Source: RYN-230 sp963851025
Lineage (GTDB): Bacteria > Actinomycetota > Actinomycetes > Streptosporangiales > Streptosporangiaceae
Length of the DNA: 64,000 nucleotides
Assembly (NCBI GenBank): GCA_963851025.1
Contig: CAWKOA010000013.1
Coordinates: 1 to 64,000 of the forward strand
Direction: 5' to 3'
The notes below the pieces were generated by a model, which ran no database searches, was not told where the DNA came from, and saw only the letters and a program-made list of their open reading frames with translations. Shown here one piece after another: positions 50,907 through 59,267 of this stretch. Made by a program: the position numbers and the translations under genes. Position 1 is the stretch's first letter. Each line of letters opens with the position of its first letter.

Positions 50907-52015
50907 CCGGCCTCCTCGATCTCGGCCATGATCTCGGCGGTGGCGGTCGGCTGCCCGGTGCGCAGCGACCGCGCGGCGGCCTGCAGGACGGCCACGTTGG
51001 CCAGCGCCTCGGCCAGGCCCACCTCGACCCGGGCCGTGCCGCGGATCGCCCCGGCGAACTCTTCGATCTCCTCCCGGAGGTGGTCGCGCGGCGGCAGCGG
51101 CACGTCCTGCGTGGCCAGCACCCGGGCGTCCGGGTTGGCGCTGTCCGCGGCGATCACCGTGCGGGTCAGCCGGGTGTGCGCGTCGGTCTCGGCCGAGTTG
51201 CTCCACCAGGAGAAGTCCAGCTCGTAACGGAGCCGGGCGACCGTCGCGTACACGTCGATGGTAAAGCTGCCCGGGGACAGCCAGTTGCAGCCCAGGTAGC
51301 CGAGCGACTCGTCGAATTCGAGCAGCACCCCGACGGCCAGCTGGTTGGCGATGCCGGGCCGGGGCGCCTGGCCCATGGCCACTGCCCGCCGGGCCGGGCC
51401 GAGCAGGTACTGCAGGTTGTCGATCTGATGGATGCCGAGCTGGGTCAGCGGACCGCCGGGCGCCTGGACCGGGTCGGCCCGCCAGTCACCTTCCTTCAGC
51501 TCCAGGCCCCGCTCGTTCCCGAACACCGCCTCCACCATGGACGGCGCGCCGGCCGCGCCGCTGTCCAGCAGGCTCTTCATGGCCCGCAGCCCGGACAGGC
51601 GCCGGGCGCTGTGCCCGCAGGCGAACACGATCCCCGAGCCGAGCACCGCGGCCCGGATCCGGCGCAGGTCGGCCAGGGCCACCGCGACCGGTTTCTCGGT
51701 GTACACGTGCTTGCCGCGGGCGGCCGCGGCCTCGATGATCGGCGCGTGCTGGTCGTTCGGCGCGGTGATCACGATGCCGTCCACGTCGTCGCGGTCCAGC
51801 AGCGCGTCCAGCGACTCGTCCTGGCCGCACCCGAAGTCGGCGGCGAAGGCCTGCCGCCGCTCCGGGTTGCGGGTGTAGCAGGTGCGCAGCTCCACCAGGG
51901 GGCTGCCGGCGTAAGCCTGGGCCATCACCCGGGCCCAGCGGCCCAGGCCGACCGCGGCCAGGCCCGCCGGGGCCTGGCCGCCGTCCGCGCCGGCCGCGAT
52001 GCCGGGTCCGCTCAC
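50903..52015 (-). CDS. Gfo/Idh/MocA-family oxidoreductase
   Basis: 370 residues from GTG 52015. Rossmann start LAAVGLGRWARVMAQAYAGS, EKPVA lysine motif (YTEKPVAVALADL), and catalytic His in LGIHQIDNLQYLLG. These are sugar- or inositol-type NAD(P) oxidoreductases with the C-terminal beta-sheet dimer domain. Within the operon it would oxidise or reduce a hydroxyl of the imported compound. Overlaps the binding-protein gene upstream and the creatininase gene downstream, 4 nt each. Confidence 0.9.
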   Translation of the reverse strand: MSGPGIAAGADGGQAPAGLAAVGLGRWARVMAQAYAGSPLVELRTCYTRNPERRQAFAADFGCGQDESLDALLDRDDVDGIVITAPNDQHAPIIEAAAARGKHVYTEKPVAVALADLRRIRAAVLGSGIVFACGHSARRLSGLRAMKSLLDSGAAGAPSMVEAVFGNERGLELKEGDWRADPVQAPGGPLTQLGIHQIDNLQYLLGPARRAVAMGQAPRPGIANQLAVGVLLEFDESLGYLGCNWLSPGSFTIDVYATVARLRYELDFSWWSNSAETDAHTRLTRTVIAADSANPDARVLATQDVPLPPRDHLREEIEEFAGAIRGTARVEVGLAEALANVAVLQAAARSLRTGQPTATAEIMAEIEEAG

Positions 52016-53043
52016 GAGGAGCCCAGCTTGGCCGCGGCCGCGTTGGCGTACTGGGGATCGATGATCTGGCTGTAGGTCGGCTGGGCGGGGATGTCCTTGT
52101 ACTTGGCCAGGATGCCGGCGGTGTAGTTGACCGCGGCCGGGTCCAGCCCGGCGCCGTCCGGCCAGGTCTTCGAGGCCTGGAGGAACTTGACCGCGTAGGC
52201 CACCGCCGCCTGGTCCTCCCCGCTGACCTTGGTCCCCAGCGCGATCAGCGCGCTGGTGTTCGCCGGGTTGTTCATCCAGCGGTCGGCCAGCATCATCGCG
52301 GTCAGGAAGCGGACCACGACCGCCTTATGTGCCTGGCCGTACTTGTCCAGCATGCTGACCCCGCCGTACCACCAGTTCGGGAGGGTCTTGTACTCCGACG
52401 ACAAGACCGACGCGCCCTTGAGCTGATGGGTGATCACGTACGCGTCGTCGGCGTGGAACACGGCCGCGTCGATCTTCTTGGCCACCATGGCCGGCACGAA
52501 TTCGGAGCGGACCATGTCCACCTGCTTGACCTGGCTCAGGTGAACCCCGGCCGGCTCGAGGCAGGCCTGCAGCAGAGTAATGGAGAACCCGTCTGTGCCG
52601 GTGGAGCCGACTGGCTGGCCGATCAGCCCCTTGGCCGTCTTGATACCCGGGGCGCCGATGCACTGGGTGTCCAGCTTGGTGCCGTAGGACCAGATGGCGT
52701 GGATGGGCGCGTGCTGCGCGGCGGCCTCGATCGAGTCCGTGCCGGAGCTGAAGCCGAAGTCGATGCTGCCGGCCGTGGCGCCCAGTTCCGTCTGCAGCCC
52801 GTTGGGCATGCTGATGAACTTGACGTTCAGGTGCTCCTTCTTGAAGAAGCCCTCCTGCTGCGCCACGTAGGGGCCGAAGAAGATGGCCTTCGGCGGGGAC
52901 AGGGCGATCCCGACGTTGACCGAGGCCATGGCGTTGGGATCGCTGCTGGAGGATGTGGAGCCGCCCGAGCTGCCGCAGGCGGCCAGGCCCAGGGTGGCGG
53001 CCATCACGGCGCTGGACAGGGCCAGGGCTGAACGGAATTTCAT
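52012..53043 (-). CDS. ABC transporter substrate-binding lipoprotein, NMT1/SsuA/TauA type
   Basis: 343 residues from ATG 53043. Lipoprotein signal: ALSSAVMAATLGLAACGSSGG with the lipobox LAAC. The mature domain begins NVGIALSPPKAIFFGPYVAQQEGFFKKEHL, typical of NitT/TauT binding proteins (NMT1-like). It feeds the SsuC/TauC-type permease encoded immediately upstream. Ligands in this family are sulfonates, nitrate, taurine, pyrimidine precursors and others. The ligand here is unknown. Confidence 0.9.
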   Translation of the reverse strand: MKFRSALALSSAVMAATLGLAACGSSGGSTSSSSDPNAMASVNVGIALSPPKAIFFGPYVAQQEGFFKKEHLNVKFISMPNGLQTELGATAGSIDFGFSSGTDSIEAAAQHAPIHAIWSYGTKLDTQCIGAPGIKTAKGLIGQPVGSTGTDGFSITLLQACLEPAGVHLSQVKQVDMVRSEFVPAMVAKKIDAAVFHADDAYVITHQLKGASVLSSEYKTLPNWWYGGVSMLDKYGQAHKAVVVRFLTAMMLADRWMNNPANTSALIALGTKVSGEDQAAVAYAVKFLQASKTWPDGAGLDPAAVNYTAGILAKYKDIPAQPTYSQIIDPQYANAAAAKLGSS

Positions 53044-53075
53044 GGGATACCTCATTTGATGGGGGCGCTGATGCG

Positions 53076-53954
53076 TTATTTCGCCCACGGGGCGACCTTG
53101 CGCTGAACCAGGGTGATCAGGCCGCGGAGGATGACGCCGAGGGCCATGATCACCAGGAGAACGGCCAGGGCCTCATCGGTGTGATAGGTCTGCGCCGCGG
53201 TTTCCAGCAGATTTCCGAGTCCCGAGAGCTGGGTGAAGATCTCGGCGATGAACATGCCGACCAGGCCCATGGCCACGCCCTGGGCCGCGCCGGTCGCGAT
53301 GTAGGGCACCGTGCCCGGGAGAAGTACGTGCCGCCACAGGCTGGCCCGGCCCATCCGCAGTGAGCGGGCCACCTCGAGCAGGTCACCGTCGATGTTCCGG
53401 ACCCCGTAGGACACGCTGACCACGCAGGGGAAGAGCACGAACAGGGCGATGATGAGCTCCTGGGTGAGCACCCCGAAGCCGAGCCAGATGCTCAGCAGCG
53501 GGACGATCGCCACCATCGGCGTCGCGTACAGCGCGTACACGTACAGTCCGACCGCGGACTCGACCCGCCGGTAGGCGCCGATGAACATGCCCAGCACGAC
53601 CCCGGCGACCACGCCGATCAGGTAGCCGACGGCGAAGGTCCACACGCTGTACCACAGGGCGCTGCCCAGCCCGTTGTGCCGGAACAGGTCACCCAGGGCG
53701 CCCAGCACCCGGGTCAGCGGGTCGAACACGATCGGCGTGGCCCTGGAGCCGTAGTACTGCCAGGCGGCCAGCACGATGATCAGCGAGACGATCCGGATCA
53801 GCAGGTACATCCGGCGGTTGCGGCGCGACCGCTGCCGCAGCCGTTCCTCGATCGCCGCCTCGATCTGGGCCCTGGTCCCCGGTGTGTCCGAGGCGGCGCT
53901 GACCTGGCTCGCGGTCGCCTGGCTCGCGGCGCCGCGCCCTGTCGGCTCGCTCAT
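53076..53954 (-). CDS. ABC transporter permease, SsuC/TauC type
   Basis: 292 residues. Cytoplasmic N-terminus of about 50 residues, then six helices (YLLIRIVSLIIVLAAWQYY onward). BPD_transp_1 loop with the EAA motif: VARSLRMGRASLWRHVLLPGTVPYIATGAAQG. Typical of the nitrate/sulfonate/taurine importer family. Overlaps the ATPase gene by 4 nt and precedes the binding-protein gene by 32 nt. Confidence 0.9.
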   Translation of the reverse strand: MSEPTGRGAASQATASQVSAASDTPGTRAQIEAAIEERLRQRSRRNRRMYLLIRIVSLIIVLAAWQYYGSRATPIVFDPLTRVLGALGDLFRHNGLGSALWYSVWTFAVGYLIGVVAGVVLGMFIGAYRRVESAVGLYVYALYATPMVAIVPLLSIWLGFGVLTQELIIALFVLFPCVVSVSYGVRNIDGDLLEVARSLRMGRASLWRHVLLPGTVPYIATGAAQGVAMGLVGMFIAEIFTQLSGLGNLLETAAQTYHTDEALAVLLVIMALGVILRGLITLVQRKVAPWAK

Positions 53955-54784
53955 GCCTCACCTGCCTGTTCCACGGCGGATTGCCGCAACTGCTGCCAGA
54001 TCTCCTCGCGCAGGCCCGCGTACGCCGGGTGCCGCCGGACCTGGGCGATGGTGCGCGGCTGCTCGATGGGCACCAGCACGTCGCGGACGATCCGGCCCGG
54101 CCGGGTGCCCATCACGATGATCCGGTCGCCCAGGGTGATGGCCTCGTCGATGCTGTGCGTGATGAAGACGATGGTCTGCCGGAGCCGGGCCCGCAGGGCC
54201 AGCAGGTCTTCCTGGAGCACCTCGCGGACCTGCGCGTCCACCGCCGCGAACGGCTCGTCCATGAGCAGCACGTCCGGGGCGGTGGCCAGGGCCCGGGCCA
54301 GCCCGGCCCGCTGCTTCATCCCGCCGGACAGCTGCGCCGGGTACTTGTGCTCGTGGCCGCTCAGGCCGACGGTCCGGATCGCGTCGGCGACCCGGCTCTC
54401 GGCCTCGGCCCGCGGCGTCTTGGCCAGGTGCAGCGGCAGGGCCACGTTGCGCTGCACGGTCTTCCACGGGAACAGGCCGAAGTGCTGGAACACCACGGCG
54501 ACCCGCCGGCCGGGCCCGGTGACGGGCGCACCGCCGATGCTGACCTGCCCGTGATCGACTTCGGCCAGCCCGGCCATCATCCGCAGCAGCGTGGTCTTCC
54601 CGCAGCCGGACGGCCCGACGATGCACACGAACTGGCCCGTCTCGACGGTCAGGCTGACGTCCTCCAGCACGATCCCGCCGGGGAACCACTTGTAGACGTT
54701 GGCGCAATCGATCCGGCCGCTGGCCGCGTCACTGGCGGCGGGCGGCGCTGCGGGCGGGGCACCCGGTAGAGCCCTGTCCGGCAT
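53951..54784 (-). CDS. ABC transporter ATP-binding protein, SsuB/TauB type
   Basis: 277 residues from ATG 54784 with AAGGAGG upstream. Walker A GPSGCGKTTL, Q-loop FQHFGLFPWKTV, signature LSGGMKQR, Walker B VLLMDEPFAA, switch His FITHSIDEA: the canonical SsuB/TauB ATPase. First gene of the seven-gene minus-strand operon. A promoter with operator lies just upstream. Confidence 0.92.
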   Translation of the reverse strand: MPDRALPGAPPAAPPAASDAASGRIDCANVYKWFPGGIVLEDVSLTVETGQFVCIVGPSGCGKTTLLRMMAGLAEVDHGQVSIGGAPVTGPGRRVAVVFQHFGLFPWKTVQRNVALPLHLAKTPRAEAESRVADAIRTVGLSGHEHKYPAQLSGGMKQRAGLARALATAPDVLLMDEPFAAVDAQVREVLQEDLLALRARLRQTIVFITHSIDEAITLGDRIIVMGTRPGRIVRDVLVPIEQPRTIAQVRRHPAYAGLREEIWQQLRQSAVEQAGEA

Positions 54785-54823
54785 CGGCGGCCTCCTTGCC
54801 ATCGGTTCTCGGACGGTCGTCTA

Positions 54824-54878
54824 AGGTCTGACCACTTTGTGTTCGGGGACACTAGCCAGATTGCCGCTGGTGTGTCAA
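54824..54878 (-). promoter_or_regulatory. Leftward promoter with FadR-type operator
   Basis: Minus-strand TTGACA (54878-54873), 18 nt, TAGTGT (54854-54849). Downstream, AGGTCTGACCA (plus-strand 54824-54834, core GGTC-T-GACC palindrome) would sit just after the transcription start. It mirrors the rightward promoter and probably binds the GntR protein encoded at 56473. Confidence 0.68.
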
Positions 54879-54937
54879 TAATTTGACCGGCTACGCGGGA
54901 GTTTGTCCAGGCGGTACACCAGTTCTTAGTGTCCTGT

Positions 54938-54996
54938 TTGACACGCTTTCCGCGCCGGCCCTACGGTACGTTTCTGACACAGAAGAGGTCTGACCA
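54938..54996 (+). promoter_or_regulatory. Rightward promoter with identical operator
   Basis: TTGACA (54938-54943), 18 nt, TACGGT (54962-54967), then AGGTCTGACCA at 54986-54996, 11 nt before the GTG of the lyase gene. The 11-mer is identical to the one at 54824-54834. TGGT-N3-ACCA-like symmetry is the FadR-subfamily form. Confidence 0.7.
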
Positions 54997-55007
54997 CGGA
55001 GGTTTAC

Positions 55008-55325
55008 GTGACTGAGCCCGCCTCCTCCCCCGCCGTCGGCGTCGACTTCCTGGCCCATCACCAGGGCGACGACGTGGCGGTCGCGGTGCGCGACACGGGC
55101 CCGGGTGCGGCCAGCGCCGCCTACCTGGACTCGGGGGAACGCTTCGGGATCACCGCCCGGGACGCCATCCCGCTCGGGCACAAGATCGCCCTGCGCGACC
55201 TGGGCGAGCACGAGGACGTGCGGGAGTACGGCGTGCTGATCGGCCTCACCCGGGGCCGGGTCGCGGCCGGCGAGCTGGTTCACACCCACAACCTGAGGAG
55301 CGCGCGGTGGCAGAAAAGCGTCTGA
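55008..55325 (+). CDS. UxaA/SuyA-type small subunit with SAF domain
   Basis: 105 residues from GTG 55008 after ACGGAGG. The sequence VDFLAHHQGDDVAVAVRDTG to AAGELVHTHNLRS is the SAF domain found at the N-terminus of altronate dehydratase (UxaA) and as free-standing SuyA, the small subunit of (2R)-sulfolactate sulfo-lyase. Here it is a separate gene overlapping the large subunit by 19 nt. It is divergent from a sulfonate-type importer, which favours but does not prove a SuyAB-like role. Confidence 0.8.
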   Translation: MTEPASSPAVGVDFLAHHQGDDVAVAVRDTGPGAASAAYLDSGERFGITARDAIPLGHKIALRDLGEHEDVREYGVLIGLTRGRVAAGELVHTHNLRSARWQKSV

Positions 55326-56464
55326 CTGGGTACCGGCGGCCCGACGGCCGGGTCGGGATCCGCAACCACGTGCTGATCCTGCCGGTCGATGACCTGTCGA
55401 ACGCGGTCGCCGAGTCGGTCGCCCGGGCCATCCCCGGCACGCTGGCCCTGCCGCACCCCTACGGGCGGCTGCAGTTCGGGGCCGACCTGGACCTGTTCTT
55501 CCAGACGATGATCGGGACCGGGGCCAACCCGAACGTGGCCGCGGTGGTCGTGATCGGCATCGAGCCCACCTGGACCGAGCGGATCGCCAGCGGCATCGCC
55601 GAGACCGGCAAGCCGGTGGCCCAGTTCTCCATCGAGCGCCACGGCGACCTGCGCATCCTGGAGATGGCCGGGCGCCGCGCCGCGCAGCTGCTGCAGGACG
55701 CCAGCGAGCTGACCCGGGTGCCGGTCGAGCGCGGCGAGCTGCTGATGAGCATCAAGTGCGGCGAGTCCGACACCACCAGCGGCCTGGGCTCCAACCCCGC
55801 GACCTCGGTGGCGGTGGACCGGCACATCGCGGCCGGCGGCAGCGTGATCTTCGGTGAGACCACCGAGCTGACCGGGGGCGAGCACCTGATCGCGGAGCGG
55901 TGCGCGACCGACGAGGTGCGCAAGAAGTTCCAGGGCTTCTTCGACGACTACTTCGCGCTGGTCGAGCGGACCGGGGCCAACCTGCTCGGCTCGCAGCCGA
56001 CCCAGGGCAACATCCGGGGCGGCCTGTCCACGATCGAGGAGAAGGCCCTGGGCAACATCCAGAAGACCGGAACCACGCCCGTCGTGGACGCGCTGGCCCC
56101 GGCCGAGCGGCCGACCCGGGCCGGACTCAACTTCATGGACACGTCCTGCGCGGCGGCCGAGTTCATCACGCTGACCGCGGCCGCGGGAGCCGTCATCCAC
56201 CTGTTCCCCACCGGCCAGGGCAACGTGGTCGGCCACCCGGTCGAGCCGGTGATCAAGATCACCGCGAACCCGCTGACCCAGTCCACGATGAGCGAGCACA
56301 TCGACGTGGATGTGTCCGGGCTGCTGCAGCTGGACTACGACTTGGCGGCGGCCGGTGACAGGCTGGAAGATGTGATCGACCGCACCGTCAACGGCCGCCT
56401 CACCTGTGCCGAGGCCCTCGGGCACCGGGAATTCGCGCTGACCCGGCTGTATCCCAGCGCGTAG
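55307..56464 (+). CDS. UxaA/SuyB-type large subunit (sugar-acid dehydratase or sulfo-lyase)
   Basis: 385 residues from GTG 55307. Family stretches: GYRRPDGRVGIRNHVLILP, HPYGRLQFGADLDLFFQTMIGTGANPN, SIKCGESDTTSGLGSNPA and NFMDTSCAAAEFITLTAAAGA with conserved Cys and Asp residues of the Fe-S/metal site. Length equals SuyB rather than full UxaA (about 490 with fused SAF). It eliminates water or sulfite from a beta position of a hydroxy acid. Which one cannot be read from sequence. Confidence 0.87.
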   Translation: MAEKRLTGYRRPDGRVGIRNHVLILPVDDLSNAVAESVARAIPGTLALPHPYGRLQFGADLDLFFQTMIGTGANPNVAAVVVIGIEPTWTERIASGIAETGKPVAQFSIERHGDLRILEMAGRRAAQLLQDASELTRVPVERGELLMSIKCGESDTTSGLGSNPATSVAVDRHIAAGGSVIFGETTELTGGEHLIAERCATDEVRKKFQGFFDDYFALVERTGANLLGSQPTQGNIRGGLSTIEEKALGNIQKTGTTPVVDALAPAERPTRAGLNFMDTSCAAAEFITLTAAAGAVIHLFPTGQGNVVGHPVEPVIKITANPLTQSTMSEHIDVDVSGLLQLDYDLAAAGDRLEDVIDRTVNGRLTCAEALGHREFALTRLYPSA

Positions 56465-56472
56465 GAGCCAGC

Positions 56473-57266
56473 ATGCCCGATCAGCCCGTCACCGAGGCCA
56501 GCCCCGCTGGCGAGACAAGCCCAGGCTCGCCCGCGGTCGGCTGGCGCTGGATGGGCTCGAACGAGCCGCTGTTCCTGCGCGTCGCCGGGCAGATCGAGCG
56601 GTTCGTGGCGGGCAACGGGCTGGCCCCGGGCGACCGGCTGCCGGGTGAGCGCGAGCTGTGCGAGCTGCTCGGGGTCAGCCGGGCCTCGGTCCGCGAGGCG
56701 CTCCGCTCCCTGGAAACCCGCGGGGTCGTCCGGGTCCGGCACGGCAAGGGCGTGTTCGTGGCCGCGCCCGACGAGGGTGAGCGGGCCCTGCAGCGGTTCT
56801 CCCGGCTGCGCGAGGTGGGCCTGGAAGAGCTGTTCGCCATGCGCGAGGTGCTGGAGGTACCCGCTGCGGGCTGGGCGGCCGCCGAGGCCAGCGAGGAGCA
56901 GCTGGCCAGCCTGATCACCACGTTCGAGCAGCACGAGCAGGCGGTGCGGGCCCAGGCCTGCCCGAGCAGCTGCGGGTCATGGACGCCCGGCTGCACCTGC
57001 AGATCGCCGAGTACGCGAACAACCGGTTCCTGACCATGACCCAGTCGATCCTGCAGGAGATGCTGGCCCGCAGCATGGATACCACCCTGTCGGTGGCCGG
57101 GCGGCCGGCCCGGTCCGTGCGGGAACACGCCGAGATCGTCAACGCGCTGGTGGCGCGGGACGCCCCGCGCGCCCGGGCCGCGGCCCGGCGGCACATCCGC
57201 TCCACGCGGCAGGCCGCGCTGCACCGGGTGGCCGAAGAGCGCCAGCGGTCCGCCCCTCCGGGCTGA
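56473..57266 (+). pseudogene. FadR-subfamily GntR regulator, frameshifted at about 56956-56960
   Basis: Winged helix (LFLRVAGQIERFVAGNGLAPGDRLPGERELCELLGVSRASVREALRSLETRGVV in part) and the start of the FCD ligand domain are intact. At GGCCTGCCC one C appears to be missing, and the frame changes. The rest of the FCD domain (LPEQLRVMDARLHLQIAEYANN onward, metal His residues in REHAEIV and ARRHIRS) is readable in the next frame to TGA 57266. Adding one base gives 264 residues, normal for FadR-GntR. It probably represses the divergent operons through the AGGTCTGACCA sites. Confidence 0.83.
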
Positions 57267-57281
57267 CCAAGGGGAAGAGGT

Positions 57282-58055
57282 TCAGGCCGGGCGGCCCTCC
57301 GCCGCCTCGGCGGCCTCGGCCAGGCCGGCCTGCTCCACATCCACCGATCCCGGGCTGGGCGGGAACAGAACCCAGTGCAGGACGGCCGCGATCGCCCCGC
57401 CGACCAGCGGCGCCACGATGAACAGCCACACCTGGCTGAGCGCGGTGCCGCCCACGATCAGGGCGGGACCGAGGCTGCGCGCGGGGTTCACCGAGGTCCC
57501 GGTGATCGGGATCCCGATCAGGTGCACGACGGTCAGCGACAGCCCGATGACCATGCCCGCGGTGGCCGTGTTGCCGAGCTTGCCGGTCACCCCGAGGACC
57601 ACGAACACGAACAGGGCGGTCAGCACCACCTCGGCCAGGAACGCGCCGCCCAGACCGATGTGGATGTCGGACACCGCACCCCAGCCGTTGGTGCCCAGGC
57701 CCGTGGTGGACCGGCTGTACCCGGGCGAGGAGGAGAACATCCCCCACAGCAGCAGGGCGCCGAGGATGCCGCCGGCGAACTGCGCGACCCAGTACACGCC
57801 CGCCTCGGCGAGCGAGATCCGCCGCGCCAGCCAGGCGCCCAGCGTGACCGCGGGATTCACGTGGCAGCCCGAGATCGGGCCGAGCACGTAAGCCAGCGCC
57901 AGCAGCACCAGGCCGAACGCGAGCGCCGTGGCCACCACGCCGGCCGCGACGCTGCCGCCGTCGAATTTGAACCCGAAGTCCAGGGTCGCGACCCCGACCC
58001 CGAAGAAAACCAGCAGCCCCGTCCCGAGCAGCTCTGCGGCAAACCTGCGCATCAT
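57282..58055 (-). CDS. aqpZ: Aquaporin Z-type water channel
   Basis: 257 residues with six helices and two half-helix NPA boxes (CHVNPAVTLGA and SVNPARSLGPAL). The selectivity residues of water-only channels are present: His in VVHLIGIPI, Thr in TGTSVNPAR, and the Arg after NPA. It is convergent with the gntR remnant and not obviously part of that regulon. C-terminus is cytoplasmic and Ala/Glu-rich. Confidence 0.9.
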   Translation of the reverse strand: MMRRFAAELLGTGLLVFFGVGVATLDFGFKFDGGSVAAGVVATALAFGLVLLALAYVLGPISGCHVNPAVTLGAWLARRISLAEAGVYWVAQFAGGILGALLLWGMFSSSPGYSRSTTGLGTNGWGAVSDIHIGLGGAFLAEVVLTALFVFVVLGVTGKLGNTATAGMVIGLSLTVVHLIGIPITGTSVNPARSLGPALIVGGTALSQVWLFIVAPLVGGAIAAVLHWVLFPPSPGSVDVEQAGLAEAAEAAEGRPA

Positions 58056-58402
58056 CGTGTTTAACCCCCCGCGTCACTGTAGGCAGATGACCCATAACCT
58101 GCAATACGTCCCGCGGCCAGCCGGGGGTTGCGGACCGGCTGCATGTGGGCCTGGACCGGGCCGCCGGGATCGGCCGGATAACACCGGATTGACCCGCCGC
58201 GCGCGGGGCACCGGGGGGTGGCGGTTTTCGTTGCGGAGAATTATTACGGTCCTGGCTTTTCCGGCTCCCACCTGCGGTTAGCCGGGTCCCGCGCGATTCG
58301 CGGGGCGCCCTCTTTCACCGTTCACGTGCCGTTCGCGCGGTGTTTCCCGGAAACGGCCCCAGCCTGGGCCGCCGGTGGCCGGCGGGCCGATAGGCTCGGG
58401 CC
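58056..58402. other. 347-bp spacer between aquaporin and methyltransferase genes
   Basis: Divergent starts. Contains the 15-mer shared with 27960-27974 (inverted, 58228-58242) in an AT-richer segment. No gene or clear promoter pair found. Confidence 0.5.
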
Positions 58403-59263
58403 ATGCCAGGCCACGATTTTTCCCCCGGCATCAGTCTCAGCCGCGAGGATTTGCTGGATATCGACACCAGCGCCGCACATCCGGCCCGCGTCTACGACTA
58501 CTGGCTCGGCGGCACGGAGAATTTCGCCGCGGACCGGGCGGCAGGTGATGAGGCGATCGCCGCGTTCCCGGGCATCGTGGCCGCGGTCCGCGCCAACCGG
58601 GCTTTCCTGGCCCGGGCGGTCGGGTACCTGGCCGCCGCGGGCGTCCGCCAGTTCCTGGACATCGGCACCGGCATCCCGACGGCCGGCCACACCCACGAGG
58701 TGGCGCAGCGGGCCGCCGCGGACGCCCGGATCGTCTACGTCGACAAGGACCCGGTCGTGGCCAGGCACGCGGCCAGCCTGCTGCCGGCCACCAGCGCCGG
58801 GTCCGCCAGCTTTATCGCCGGCGACGTGCGCGACCCGGACGCGATCCTGGCCCGGGCCCAGCGCACGCTGGACTTCAGCCAGCCGGTCGCGATCATGCTG
58901 CTGGGCATCCTCCAGCTGATCCCGGACGCCGACGACCCGCCGGGCATCGTGGCCCGGCTGGGGCAGGCCACCGTCCCGGGCAGCTACCTGGCCATCTCCC
59001 ACCCGGCCCGGGACATCCTCGCCGCGGGCCAGGGTGACCTGGCCGAGCGGCTCAGCGAGCGGCTGCCCACCGGCCTGGTGCTGCGCAGCCGCGCCGACGT
59101 GCAGCGCATGTTCGGCGGGTTCACCCTGGTCCCGCCGGGGCTGGTGCCGCTGGACCGCTGGCACCCGGAACCGGGGGGCGCCGGCGCCGGCCTGCGCTCC
59201 ACCGCGCACGGCGGGGTCGCCCGCAAGCACGCCACCGCACCGGGCCAGCGGGCCGCCGGCTGA
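58403..59263 (+). CDS. DUF574 (Methyltransf_19) SAM-dependent methyltransferase
   Basis: 286 residues. Typical actinobacterial family: SAAHPARVYDYWLGGTENF near the N-terminus and FLDIGTGIPTAGHTHEVAQ as the SAM loop. ARIVYVDKDPVVARHA supplies the acidic residue after beta-2, and FTLVPPGLVPLDRWHPE lies near the end. Many copies exist per actinomycete genome; substrates are unknown. ATG 58403. Convergent with a TetR gene 4 nt away. Confidence 0.9.
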   Translation: MPGHDFSPGISLSREDLLDIDTSAAHPARVYDYWLGGTENFAADRAAGDEAIAAFPGIVAAVRANRAFLARAVGYLAAAGVRQFLDIGTGIPTAGHTHEVAQRAAADARIVYVDKDPVVARHAASLLPATSAGSASFIAGDVRDPDAILARAQRTLDFSQPVAIMLLGILQLIPDADDPPGIVARLGQATVPGSYLAISHPARDILAAGQGDLAERLSERLPTGLVLRSRADVQRMFGGFTLVPPGLVPLDRWHPEPGGAGAGLRSTAHGGVARKHATAPGQRAAG

Positions 59264-59267
59264 CGGC

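Noticed and set aside
55008..56464. Firm call of sulfolactate sulfo-lyase (suyAB)
   Set aside because: Split SAF/large architecture fits, but other split UxaA enzymes exist and no sulfite exporter or sulfolactate dehydrogenase pair is assured.
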